This document shows, piece after piece, positions 17,196-24,443 of a stretch of DNA of 64,000 nt. A program made the position numbers and the translations under genes. Numbering within the stretch: the stretch's first letter is position 1; every line of letters starts with the position of its first letter. The DNA is from Caulobacter sp. 602-1 (GTDB lineage Bacteria > Pseudomonadota > Alphaproteobacteria > Caulobacterales > Caulobacteraceae): positions 124,001-188,000 of the forward strand of contig NZ_RRYI01000005.1 of the NCBI RefSeq assembly GCF_003931565.1, read 5' to 3'. The notes under the pieces were generated by a model. That model made no database searches. It saw only the letters and a program-made list of their open reading frames with translations, and was not told the DNA's origin.

Positions 17196-17531
17196 TCAGG
17201 TCTTGCTCGACCCGCGATAGACGTCGCAGAGGGTCTCCAGCACGCGCATCGCGGCCGGATCGTCCAGCCGGTAGAAGATGGTCTGGGCCTCGCGGCGCGT
17301 GGCCACCAGGCCCTCGGCGCGCATCTTGGCCAGATGCTGCGAGGTCGCCGACTGGGCCAGCCCGACATGAGTCGCCAGATCGCCAACGGAGGCCTCGCCA
17401 TCGATCAGGCGACACAGGATCAGCAGCCGTTGCTCGCTGGCCAGGAGCTTCAGAAGTCTGGCCGCGGAATGGGCGCTGGCGGCCAGATCCTGGATATCGT
17501 CGGCCGGCGCGGAGATGGTAAGGCTGGTCAT
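17196..17531 (-). CDS. ArsR-family regulator with BigR/SqrR-like cysteine pair (paralogue 1)
   Basis: A 111-residue winged-helix repressor. The HTH reads ASVGDLATHVGLAQSATSQHLAKMRAEGLV, and the beta-wing is ATRREAQTIFYRL. Cys40 (LLILC) and Cys102 (LETLC) occupy the positions of the two cysteines that form a polysulfide bridge in BigR and SqrR. An in-frame ATG at 17555 would add eight residues; I prefer 17531, which has AGG immediately upstream. It follows the RND pump gene on the same strand, and another dithiol ArsR starts the same gene run about 5 kb away. Likely a reactive-sulfur sensor controlling the efflux/sulfide genes; target DNA not identified. Confidence 0.88.
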   Translation of the reverse strand: MTSLTISAPADDIQDLAASAHSAARLLKLLASEQRLLILCRLIDGEASVGDLATHVGLAQSATSQHLAKMRAEGLVATRREAQTIFYRLDDPAAMRVLETLCDVYRGSSKT

Positions 17532-17576
17532 CTGCCTAATGTAGAAGATACGCATGCAGGTTCAAGGCGACCTGGC

Positions 17577-20500
17577 TCAAGGTCGAGAGGCCTCCGCGTG
17601 TCCGGGCCGCCCGTCATCGCGCAGGACGATGTAGATCGCCGGGATGACCAGCACGGTCAGCACCGTCGATGAGGCCAGGCCGAACAGCAGCGAGATCGCC
17701 AGGCCCTGGAAGATCGGGTCGAACAGGATCACCGCCGCGCCGATCATGGCCGCCAGGGCGGTCAGGACGATGGGCTTGAAGCGGATGGCCCCGGCCTCCA
17801 GCAGCACCTCGCGCAGCGGCCGTCCGCCGGTCTGGCTGTGGCGGATGAAGTCGACCAGCAGGATCGAGTTGCGCACGATGATCCCGGCCAGGGCGATGAA
17901 GCCGATCATCGAGGTGGCGGTGAAGGGCGCCTTGAACAGGATGTGGCCGATGACGATGCCGACCAGGGTCAGGGGGATGGGGGTGAGGATCACCAGCGGC
18001 AGGCGAAAGCTTTTGAACTGGGCGACGACCAGCACATAGATGCCCAGGATCGCCACCCCGAAGGCCGCGCCCATGTCGCGGAAGGTCACCCAGGTGATCT
18101 CCCATTCGCCGTCCCAAAGTACCGTGGGCCTGCGCTCGTCGGTCGGCTGGCCGTTCATGCGGATGTCGGGCTTGGGTAGCGCGCCCCAATCGGCGGTCCG
18201 GATGGCCTTGTCGACAGCCATCATGCCGTAGATCGGCGCCTCGTAGGCGCCGGCCAGTTCGGCCATCACCATGTCGACGTCGCGGCCATCGCGGCGGAAG
18301 ATGTGGGTCGATCCGGGCTCCTGGGAAGCGGTGACGACCTCGCCCAGTTCGACGAGGCGGCCGCTTTGGCTCTGGGCCACGGGCAGGGCCGCCAGGCCTT
18401 CGCCCCAGCTGCGCGCCGATTGCGGCAGGCGCACCGAAATCTCCAGAGGGTCGCGCCCCTCGCCGCGATGGGCGTAGCCGACGACCTGGCCGCCGAAGGC
18501 CGCGCCGATCGAGTCCAGCACCTGCCGGTCATCGACCTTCAGGGCTTCGAGCCGATCGCGATCGGGGACCAGACGCAGGCCGGGGCGGGCTTGGCCGTAG
18601 CTGTCGTCGACGTCGACGATGTAGGGCACGGCCTTGAAGATGGCCTTGACCCGTTCGGCCACGGCGCGTCGCGTCTGGGCGTCGGGTCCATAGATCTCGG
18701 CCAGCAAGGTGGCCATCACCGGCGGTCCGGGCGGGGCTTCGACCACCTTGATCGATGCGCCGGGGGGCAGGGCGACCTTGGCCAGTCGCTCGCGCAGGTC
18801 CAGGGCGATGACGTGGCTGGAGCGCTTGCGCTCGCCCTTCTCGGCCAGGGCGACGGACAGATCGCCCTGGTCCGGGCGACCGCGCAGATAGTAGTGGCGG
18901 ACCAGACCGTTGAAATTGAACGGGGAGGCGGTTCCGGCATAGGCGTCGATCGCCGTGACCTCGGGCAGGGTGCGGGTGATCGCGGCCGCGTCGGACAACG
19001 CTCGGCTGGTCGCCTCCAGCGAGGTTCCTTCCGGCATGTCCAGCACCACCTGCAGTTCGGACTTGTTGTCGAACGGCAGCAGTTTCACCGTCACGGTCTT
19101 GGTGGCGAACATGGCGCAGGCCAGCAGGGTGGCCAGGCCCACGCCGATCAGGAACGTCCAGGCGCTCCTGCGCGTGGCGATCACCCGGCCGGCGACTTGG
19201 CGATAGAGCGCGCCGAGCCTGCCTTCGCCGTCATGGTCATGACCGCCAGCCGCCAGGGTCTTGCGGGCGAAGCGTACCATCAGCCAGGGCGCGATGACCA
19301 CGGCGACGAAGAACGAGAACACCATGGCTGCCGAGGCGTTGACCGGGATCGGGGCCATGTAGGGGCCCATCAGGCCCGAGACGAACAGCATCGGCAGAAG
19401 GGCCGAGACCACGGTCAGGGTGGCCACCACCGTGGGATTGCCCACCTCGGCCACCGCGTCGACCGCCGCGTCGATCCGGCTTCGGCCGTCGTTCATGGCC
19501 CAATGGCGGGCGATGTTCTCGATCATGACGATGGCGTCGTCGACCAGGATGCCGATCGAGAAGATCAGGGCGAACAGGCTGACCCGATTGATCGTGTAGC
19601 CCATCAGATTGGAGGCGAAGAGGGTCAGCAGGATGGTGGTGGGGATGACCACGGCGGTCACCGCCGCCTCGCGCCAGCCGATCGCCAGGCCGATTAGCAC
19701 CACGATGGACAGGGTCGCCAGGCCCAGGTGAAACAGCAGCTCATTGGCCTTTTCGTTGGCCGTGGCCCCATAGTCGCGGGTGACGGCCACGTCCAGGCTG
19801 TCGGGCAGCAGCGAGCCCTTCAGGGTCTGGACCCGGGCCAGAACCGCCTGCGAGACGACGACGGCGTTGGCTCCCTTGCGCTTGGCGATGGCCAGACTGA
19901 CCGCGGGCGCTTGGTTCCAAACCCCATCGACGCGGGCGTAGCGCCAGACGCGCGCCTGATCCTCGCGAGGAGCCTGTGCGACGTCGGCGACGTCGCGGAC
20001 ATAGACCGCCTGGCCGCTGGCCGAGGGCAGGGCCAGCAGGCTGATGTCGGTGGCGCTGGTCAGGCTGCGGCCGGCCGTGACGTCGATCGCCTGGCCGCCT
20101 CCGCGCACCTGGCCGGCGGGAAAGGCGCGGTTGGCCTGGCGCACCGTATCCATCAGCGCGCCAAGCGACACGCCGTGTTGCGCAAGGCGCGCCGGATCGG
20201 GCGCGATGCGGATCTCCTCGGGCCGGCCGCCGACGATGAAGGTCAGGCCGACATTGTCGACCTTGGCCACTTCGGTCCGAAGCTTGCCCGCCAGTTCATG
20301 GAGCGCCTGATCGGTCCACTGGCCGGCCGCGCCGGACTTCGGCGACAGGGTCAGCACCAGGCTGGGCACGTCATTGATGCCGCGGGTCTGGATCAGCGGC
20401 TCGGCGATGCCGGCGGGGATGCGATCATAGTTGGCGCGGATCTTCTCGTGGATGCGGACGGCCGCGGCGTCCGGGTCGACCCCGACCTTGAAGCGGGCGG

Positions 20501-20789
20501 TGACCATCACCTGGTTGTCGTCGGCGAAGGTGTAGACGTGCTCGACCTCGGCGACGCTCTTGACGATGGTCTCCAGCGGCTTGCCGACCAGTTCGATGGC
20601 GTCGGGCGCGCGCAGGCCGGGGGCCGCGACCATGATGTCGACCATCGGCACGCTGATCTGCGGTTCCTCCTCGCGGGGGATCGAGACGAGCGCCAAGAGG
20701 CCCACGGCGATCGCCGCCAGCAGGATCAGGGGCGTCAGGGGCGACTTGATCGACGCCTTGGTCAGGCGCCCGGAAAGGCCCAGGTTCAT
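17577..20789 (-). CDS. RND efflux pump inner-membrane permease
   Basis: A 1070-residue proton-driven resistance-nodulation-division transporter. It has the N-terminal helix (PLILLAAIAVGLLALVSIP), a porter domain with the usual pseudo-repeat, and transmembrane segment 4 carrying the essential GILVDDAIVMIENI aspartates. The C-terminal helices include PIPLTLVGIVIGHILF and the conserved SMIGFIALAGIIVRNSILLVDF. Its start overlaps the periplasmic adaptor stop by 4 nt (ATGA). The matching outer-membrane component is probably the TolC-like protein at 24440-25705. Proton-relay residues suggest an HAE/heavy-metal-like antiporter; cargo unknown. Its embedding among sulfide-response genes suggests it exports a thiol or persulfide-related toxic compound (inference). 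Confidence 0.93.
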   Translation of the reverse strand: MNLGLSGRLTKASIKSPLTPLILLAAIAVGLLALVSIPREEEPQISVPMVDIMVAAPGLRAPDAIELVGKPLETIVKSVAEVEHVYTFADDNQVMVTARFKVGVDPDAAAVRIHEKIRANYDRIPAGIAEPLIQTRGINDVPSLVLTLSPKSGAAGQWTDQALHELAGKLRTEVAKVDNVGLTFIVGGRPEEIRIAPDPARLAQHGVSLGALMDTVRQANRAFPAGQVRGGGQAIDVTAGRSLTSATDISLLALPSASGQAVYVRDVADVAQAPREDQARVWRYARVDGVWNQAPAVSLAIAKRKGANAVVVSQAVLARVQTLKGSLLPDSLDVAVTRDYGATANEKANELLFHLGLATLSIVVLIGLAIGWREAAVTAVVIPTTILLTLFASNLMGYTINRVSLFALIFSIGILVDDAIVMIENIARHWAMNDGRSRIDAAVDAVAEVGNPTVVATLTVVSALLPMLFVSGLMGPYMAPIPVNASAAMVFSFFVAVVIAPWLMVRFARKTLAAGGHDHDGEGRLGALYRQVAGRVIATRRSAWTFLIGVGLATLLACAMFATKTVTVKLLPFDNKSELQVVLDMPEGTSLEATSRALSDAAAITRTLPEVTAIDAYAGTASPFNFNGLVRHYYLRGRPDQGDLSVALAEKGERKRSSHVIALDLRERLAKVALPPGASIKVVEAPPGPPVMATLLAEIYGPDAQTRRAVAERVKAIFKAVPYIVDVDDSYGQARPGLRLVPDRDRLEALKVDDRQVLDSIGAAFGGQVVGYAHRGEGRDPLEISVRLPQSARSWGEGLAALPVAQSQSGRLVELGEVVTASQEPGSTHIFRRDGRDVDMVMAELAGAYEAPIYGMMAVDKAIRTADWGALPKPDIRMNGQPTDERRPTVLWDGEWEITWVTFRDMGAAFGVAILGIYVLVVAQFKSFRLPLVILTPIPLTLVGIVIGHILFKAPFTATSMIGFIALAGIIVRNSILLVDFIRHSQTGGRPLREVLLEAGAIRFKPIVLTALAAMIGAAVILFDPIFQGLAISLLFGLASSTVLTVLVIPAIYIVLRDDGRPGHAEASRP

Positions 20790-21820
20790 CGCGCGCGCTC
20801 CGCCGGGGTCAGAACGTCGCCTATGCGCAAGCCGGACAGAACCTCGACCGCGTCCGCCGCGGCGGCGGGGCGGGTCTGGATCGGCGCTTCGGAGATCGCG
20901 CCGCTGGCGTCGACCAGCCTGGCGTAGTCAACGCCAAATCGGGTGGCGACATAGCGTCGTGGAATGACGATTGCCTGGCGCTCCCCGATCTTGATGGCGG
21001 CGCGCACGCGCTGGCCGATCAGGTCGCCGGGCAGGTTGGGCGCGGTGACGTCGGCGGTGACCTGGCCCGCGGTGATCGCGGGGTAGATCTGGGCGATGGT
21101 TCCGCCCGCGGCGACGCCGTGAAGGTCATCGGCCGCGAGGTCGACGGGGTCGCCGACCTTGAGCGCGCGCGCCTGGCCTTCGGGCAGCTCGATACGCACG
21201 ACGAGCGGGCCGGCGGTGATCTTGGCGACCGACTGACCGGGCATGACCACCGAACCGACCGGTACGTCCGCGACCAGGACCCGGCCGGCGGCCGGAGCCA
21301 GGATCGCGCCCTGGGCGCCCAGTTCGGCGCTGGCGCCGCGCTGGGCGCGGGCCGCCGTCAGATTGGCGTTGGCGGCCTTGGCCTGGGCCTCGACCTGATC
21401 CAGGCGCGCCTGGGCGTAGACGCCATGCGAGAAGAGATCGCGCGTGCGGGCCAGATCGGCCTGGGCGCGCGCCGCCTCGGCGGCGGCGGCGGCGACCTGG
21501 GCGTCGAACGCCCCGGTCTGCAGGGCTAGCCGGTCATCCTTGATCCGGCCGATCATCTGGCCCTGGCGGACGATGTCGCCCTCCTTGACGCTCAAGGCCG
21601 CCAAGGTCCCGGAGATCCGCGCCCGAGCCTCGGCCATGTCCCGCGTGGTCAGGGTTCCGGGCACGGGTTTGAGGTCCGCCACGGTCTGGGCGCGGATGGT
21701 CAGGCGTCCGGCGGCGGGCGCCGTCCTGATCGTCGGCGTGGCCGCCTCCTTGGGCTCGCCACAGGCGCTGAGCAGCAAGGCCGCGCCCAAGGCGCTGATC
21801 AGATATGGCCGGGCCGTCAT
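20786..21820 (-). CDS. RND periplasmic adaptor (membrane fusion) lipoprotein
   Basis: A 344-residue HlyD/AcrA-type adaptor. The N-terminus is a lipoprotein signal with lipobox LLLSAC (Cys20). The lipoyl-like half-motifs (ISGTLAALSVKEGDIVRQGQ and GAILAPAAGRVLVADVPVGS) flank an alpha-helical hairpin rich in Ala/Gln/Arg (VAAAAAEAARAQADLARTRD, and QVEAQAKAANANLTAARAQ). The beta-barrel and membrane-proximal domains follow. The ATG at 21820 has GGAGGGG ~6 nt upstream; a longer upstream frame lacks these features. It links the RND permease to an outer-membrane channel. Between it and the upstream rhodanese gene are two large hairpins, so the pump may be transcribed or translated separately from the ArsR-rhodanese pair. 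Confidence 0.92.
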   Translation of the reverse strand: MTARPYLISALGAALLLSACGEPKEAATPTIRTAPAAGRLTIRAQTVADLKPVPGTLTTRDMAEARARISGTLAALSVKEGDIVRQGQMIGRIKDDRLALQTGAFDAQVAAAAAEAARAQADLARTRDLFSHGVYAQARLDQVEAQAKAANANLTAARAQRGASAELGAQGAILAPAAGRVLVADVPVGSVVMPGQSVAKITAGPLVVRIELPEGQARALKVGDPVDLAADDLHGVAAGGTIAQIYPAITAGQVTADVTAPNLPGDLIGQRVRAAIKIGERQAIVIPRRYVATRFGVDYARLVDASGAISEAPIQTRPAAAADAVEVLSGLRIGDVLTPAERAR

Positions 21821-21862
21821 GGCGTCCCCTCCAGATGTTCTTGTGATGGTCGGCCAGTGTCC

Positions 21863-21915
21863 CGATTCCGAAGTTCGCAAGCGTTCGTGGCAAGCTCCGA
21901 CGAACTTCGGAATCG
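21863..21915. repeat. REP-like hairpin 1 (15-bp stem, 23-nt loop)
   Basis: Perfect inverted repeat: CGATTCCGAAGTTCG at 21863-21877 pairs with CGAACTTCGGAATCG at 21901-21915. The stem core GAAGTTCG/CGAACTTC and the loop segment GCTCCGA are shared, in the opposite orientation, with hairpin 2 about 80 nt away. It lies about 43 nt ahead of the adaptor start codon on the minus strand. Confidence 0.85.
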
Positions 21916-21946
21916 ATGGGGGCACTAGTAAGTTTATGTTTCTAAT

Positions 21947-22013
21947 GTGCTTTTTTGGATTTGAAGTTCGCTCGGAGCCTGATCCAAGTGCGGGCGAACT
22001 TCAAATCCAGCAC
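21947..22013. repeat. REP-like hairpin 2 (15-bp stem, 22-nt loop, extended base)
   Basis: Perfect inverted repeat: GGATTTGAAGTTCGC at 21957-21971 pairs with GCGAACTTCAAATCC at 21994-22008. A further GTGCT/AGCAC pairing (21947-21951 with 22009-22013) is separated by a five-T bulge. Read on the minus strand it shares stem core and loop GCTCCGA with hairpin 1, so the two form a head-to-head pair. It begins just after the rhodanese stop codon. Confidence 0.85.
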
Positions 22014-22014
22014 A

Positions 22015-22341
22015 CTAGCGGACGGTCGGCAGGCCCGCGGCCTTCCAGGCCATGATCCCGCCGGTCAGGTGGGTGTCGAGCGCCTGGCCGGCCTTCTGGC
22101 AGTGGCCCACGGCGGTCGCCGAGCGCTTGCCCGAGCCGCAGCTGAAGACCACGGCCTTGTCGCCGGCGTCGGGCAGGGCGTTGGGGTCGAAGCTCGAGAG
22201 CGGGACATTGACCGCGCCGGGAATGCGCTCGGCGGCGAACTCGGCGGGCTCGCGCACATCGACCAGCAGGATCTTGTCGGCGTCGAGGGCGGCCTTCACC
22301 TGGTGGGCGGTGAGGTCCTTGGTCTTGGGCGATCCGAACAT
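22015..22341 (-). CDS. Single-domain rhodanese (sulfurtransferase)
   Basis: A 108-residue rhodanese-fold protein that moves sulfane sulfur via a cysteine persulfide. The conserved DVREPAEFAAERIPGAVNVP region precedes the active-site loop CGSGKRS with the catalytic cysteine, and TGGIMAWKAAGLP closes the domain, as in GlpE/YgaP-type enzymes. The ATG at 22341 shares one base with the stop of the upstream ArsR gene (TGATG), so the two are coupled; an adjacent TTG is less likely. In BigR/SqrR systems the rhodanese passes persulfide sulfur produced by sulfide oxidation to acceptors such as glutathione. That fits the sulfide:quinone-reductase-like gene on the other side of the regulator. Confidence 0.92.
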   Translation of the reverse strand: MFGSPKTKDLTAHQVKAALDADKILLVDVREPAEFAAERIPGAVNVPLSSFDPNALPDAGDKAVVFSCGSGKRSATAVGHCQKAGQALDTHLTGGIMAWKAAGLPTVR

Positions 22342-22685
22342 CAATGGGTCTCCTTGAAGGGGGCGGGCGAGGCGGGGGTCTCGGGAACCGCGCAGAACAG
22401 ACGCGACAGGGTCTCGACCAGGGCGCGGGCCTGGCCGCTGCGAAGGTCGTAGAAAATGGTCTGGCCCTCGCGACGGGCCGAGACGACGCCGTCGCGGCGC
22501 AGCAGCCCCAGGTGTTGCGAGGTCAAGGTTTCGCGCACCCCCAGAGCCTGGGCGAGCGCGCCCACCGACTGCTCGCCGTTGACCAGCGCGCAGACGATCA
22601 TCAGCCGATGCGGATTGGCCAGCGCCTTGAGCAGGGCGCAGGCGTCATCCGCGGAAGCCTTGAGGGCGTGAGGTTCAAAATTCAT
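22341..22685 (-). CDS. ArsR-family persulfide sensor, BigR/SqrR-like (paralogue 2)
   Basis: A 114-residue winged-helix repressor. HTH: QSVGALAQALGVRETLTSQHLGLLRRDGVV; wing: ARREGQTIFYDL. Cys32 (RLMIVC) and Cys98 (SRLFC) match the two redox cysteines that form a tetrasulfide link in SqrR/BigR; a third cysteine (Cys16) is extra. It starts a minus-strand unit with the rhodanese and diverges from the flavoprotein gene. A dyad, ATATGC-N8-GCATAT, lies 9-28 nt upstream of its start codon and is the likely operator for both directions. Expected behaviour: repression until sulfide or persulfide modifies the cysteine pair. Confidence 0.92.
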   Translation of the reverse strand: MNFEPHALKASADDACALLKALANPHRLMIVCALVNGEQSVGALAQALGVRETLTSQHLGLLRRDGVVSARREGQTIFYDLRSGQARALVETLSRLFCAVPETPASPAPFKETH

Positions 22686-22693
22686 GGTTGCGT

Positions 22694-22713
22694 ATATGCG
22701 ACTTTATGCATAT
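22694..22713. promoter_or_regulatory. ArsR operator dyad in the divergent promoter region
   Basis: ATATGC (22694-22699), an 8-nt spacer, and GCATAT (22708-22713) form a symmetric dyad in an AT-rich island of otherwise GC-rich sequence. It lies close to the ArsR start and ~130 nt from the divergent flavoprotein gene. BigR operators described in Agrobacterium and Xylella are likewise AT-rich ATATGC-type dyads. Confidence 0.6.
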
Positions 22714-22839
22714 TTAGTCAAGCATCGATCAGGATGACGCTATCCCGAGCGTTCGGGGCCGGACCTGATCCTCGTCAAAGTGAGCCGCCCGGAATGAGCC
22801 AGTCTCGGCTCCAAACCAGGGCGTTGGAGGAACGAGATC

Positions 22840-24120
22840 ATGGCTAAGCCGCGCATCGTCATTCTGGGCGCTGGACTAGGCGGCGCGATCGCCGCCTTCG
22901 AGATCAAGCAGGCCGTCGGCGACAAGGCGCAGGTCGAGGTTGTCTCCCAAGGCGACACCTTCCACTTCGTGCCGTCGAACCCCTGGGTCGCCGTTCATTG
23001 GCGCAAGCGCGAGGCCATCGAGGTCAAGCTGCCGCCTGTGTTCCAGAAGAAGGGTATCGCCTTTCGAGGCGTGGGGGCGGCCAAGGTCATGCCCGAGCGC
23101 AACCAGCTGGAACTGACCGACGGCGTACTGCTCGACTACGACTACCTGGTGATCGCCACGGGGCCGGAATTGGCCTTCGACGAGATCCCGGGTCTTGGCC
23201 CGCACGGCGGCTTCACCCAGTCGGTGTGTCATGTCGACCATGCCGAGGCCGCCGCCGCCGCCTTCGATCGCTTTGTCGAAAACCCCGGGCCGATCATCGT
23301 CGGTGCGGTGCAGGGCGCCTCATGCTTTGGTCCGGCCTACGAGTTCGCGATGATCCTCGACACCGAGCTCAAGCGCCGCAAGATCCGCGACAAGGTTCCC
23401 ATGACCTTCGTCACCTCCGAGCCCTATGTCGGCCATTTGGGCCTGGACGGGGTGGGCGACACCAAGGGACTGCTGGAAAGCGAGATGCGCCAGCGGCACA
23501 TCAAGTGGATCACCAGCGCCAAGGTCGCCTCGGTCGAGGCGGGCGTGATGCATGTGGAGGAGATCGCCGAGGACGGCGCGGTCAAGGCGACCCATGATCT
23601 GCCGTTCGCCTATTCGATGATGCTGCCGGCCTTCCGAGGCGTGGCGGCCGTTCACGGGGTCAACGGCCTGACCAATCCGCGCGGCTTCATCATCGTCGAC
23701 AAGCACCAGCGCAATCCGACCTATCAGAACGTCATGGCCCTGGGCGTCTGCGTGGCCATCGCGCCCACCGGCAAGACGCCCGTGCCCGTGGGCGTGCCCA
23801 AGACCGGTTTCATGATCGAGAGCATGGTCACGGCCATCGCGCACAATCTCAAGGACATGGTGAACGGTCACCCCGCCACCCGCGAGGCGACCTGGAACGC
23901 CATCTGCCTGGCCGATTTCGGCGACGGCGGCGTGGCCTTTGTCGCCCAGCCCCAGATCCCGCCGCGCAACGTCAACTGGTCGGCCAGCGGCAAGTGGGTG
24001 CACTTGGCCAAGGTCGGGTTCGAGAAATACTTCCTGGCCAAGGTCAAGCGCGGCGAGAGCGAGCCCTTCTACGAGAAGCTCGCCCTGGACGTCATGGGCA
24101 TCCACAAAATCAAGCCCTGA
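22840..24120 (+). CDS. Sulfide:quinone oxidoreductase-like FAD enzyme
   Basis: A 426-residue two-dinucleotide-fold flavoprotein. The FAD-binding motif GAGLGGAIAAFEI lies near residue 10, followed by SQGDTFHFVPSNPWVAVHW, which is characteristic of SQR-type enzymes, and DYLVIATGPELAFDEIPG. Candidate redox cysteines are Cys130 (SVCHVDH), Cys162 (GASCFGP), Cys304 (GVCVAI) and Cys356 (AICLADF). The C-terminal amphipathic region (WVHLAKVGFEKYFLAK) would hold it on the membrane. GGAGG sits ~10 nt before the ATG. It would oxidise sulfide to sulfane sulfur and pass electrons to quinone; flavocytochrome-c sulfide dehydrogenase-like chemistry cannot be excluded. It heads an operon with the DUF2892 and TolC-like genes. 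Confidence 0.88.
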   Translation: MAKPRIVILGAGLGGAIAAFEIKQAVGDKAQVEVVSQGDTFHFVPSNPWVAVHWRKREAIEVKLPPVFQKKGIAFRGVGAAKVMPERNQLELTDGVLLDYDYLVIATGPELAFDEIPGLGPHGGFTQSVCHVDHAEAAAAAFDRFVENPGPIIVGAVQGASCFGPAYEFAMILDTELKRRKIRDKVPMTFVTSEPYVGHLGLDGVGDTKGLLESEMRQRHIKWITSAKVASVEAGVMHVEEIAEDGAVKATHDLPFAYSMMLPAFRGVAAVHGVNGLTNPRGFIIVDKHQRNPTYQNVMALGVCVAIAPTGKTPVPVGVPKTGFMIESMVTAIAHNLKDMVNGHPATREATWNAICLADFGDGGVAFVAQPQIPPRNVNWSASGKWVHLAKVGFEKYFLAKVKRGESEPFYEKLALDVMGIHKIKP

Positions 24121-24239
24121 GGGCTGGCCGAGGCCGTCATCGCCCGGTCCGCCGGGCCGATGAGCGCGGCCCAGATCGTCGCCTGGACGCGCCAGGCCCT
24201 GGCCCAGGCAAGCGCCTGAGCCGCTAGAGGAGGTTGATC

Positions 24240-24443
24240 ATGACTATCGACCGTATGGTTTTGGCGTTCGCCGGCTTTGTCGTTCTCCTGGGCGTCGGGT
24301 TGGCCCATTTCGTTCACCCCTGGTGGATCGCCCTCTCGATCTTCGCCGGTCTCAACATGATCCAGGCGGCTTTCACCGGCTTTTGCCCGGCCGCGATGAT
24401 CTTCAAGAAGCTCGGCGTCAAGCCGGGTGTCGCGTTCCGGTGA
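24240..24443 (+). CDS. DUF2892 (YgaP-like transmembrane) protein
   Basis: A 67-residue membrane protein. Two helices are evident (MVLAFAGFVVLLGVGLAHF and WWIALSIFAGLNMIQAAF), followed by TGFCPAAMIFKKLG, the signature of the YgaP transmembrane domain with its conserved cysteine. GAGGAGG lies 6 nt before the ATG; an upstream in-frame TTG is too close to it. In many bacteria this domain is fused to, or lies beside, a rhodanese and an ArsR persulfide sensor, as here. The ~115 nt before it contain a 19-codon frame (24160-24219) that I do not regard as a gene. Its stop overlaps the next start (GTGA). Confidence 0.92.
   Translation: MTIDRMVLAFAGFVVLLGVGLAHFVHPWWIALSIFAGLNMIQAAFTGFCPAAMIFKKLGVKPGVAFR

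Noticed and set aside
24160..24219. 19-codon frame between the SQR-like and DUF2892 genes.
   Set aside because: Too short and without a ribosome-binding site; no independent evidence of coding.
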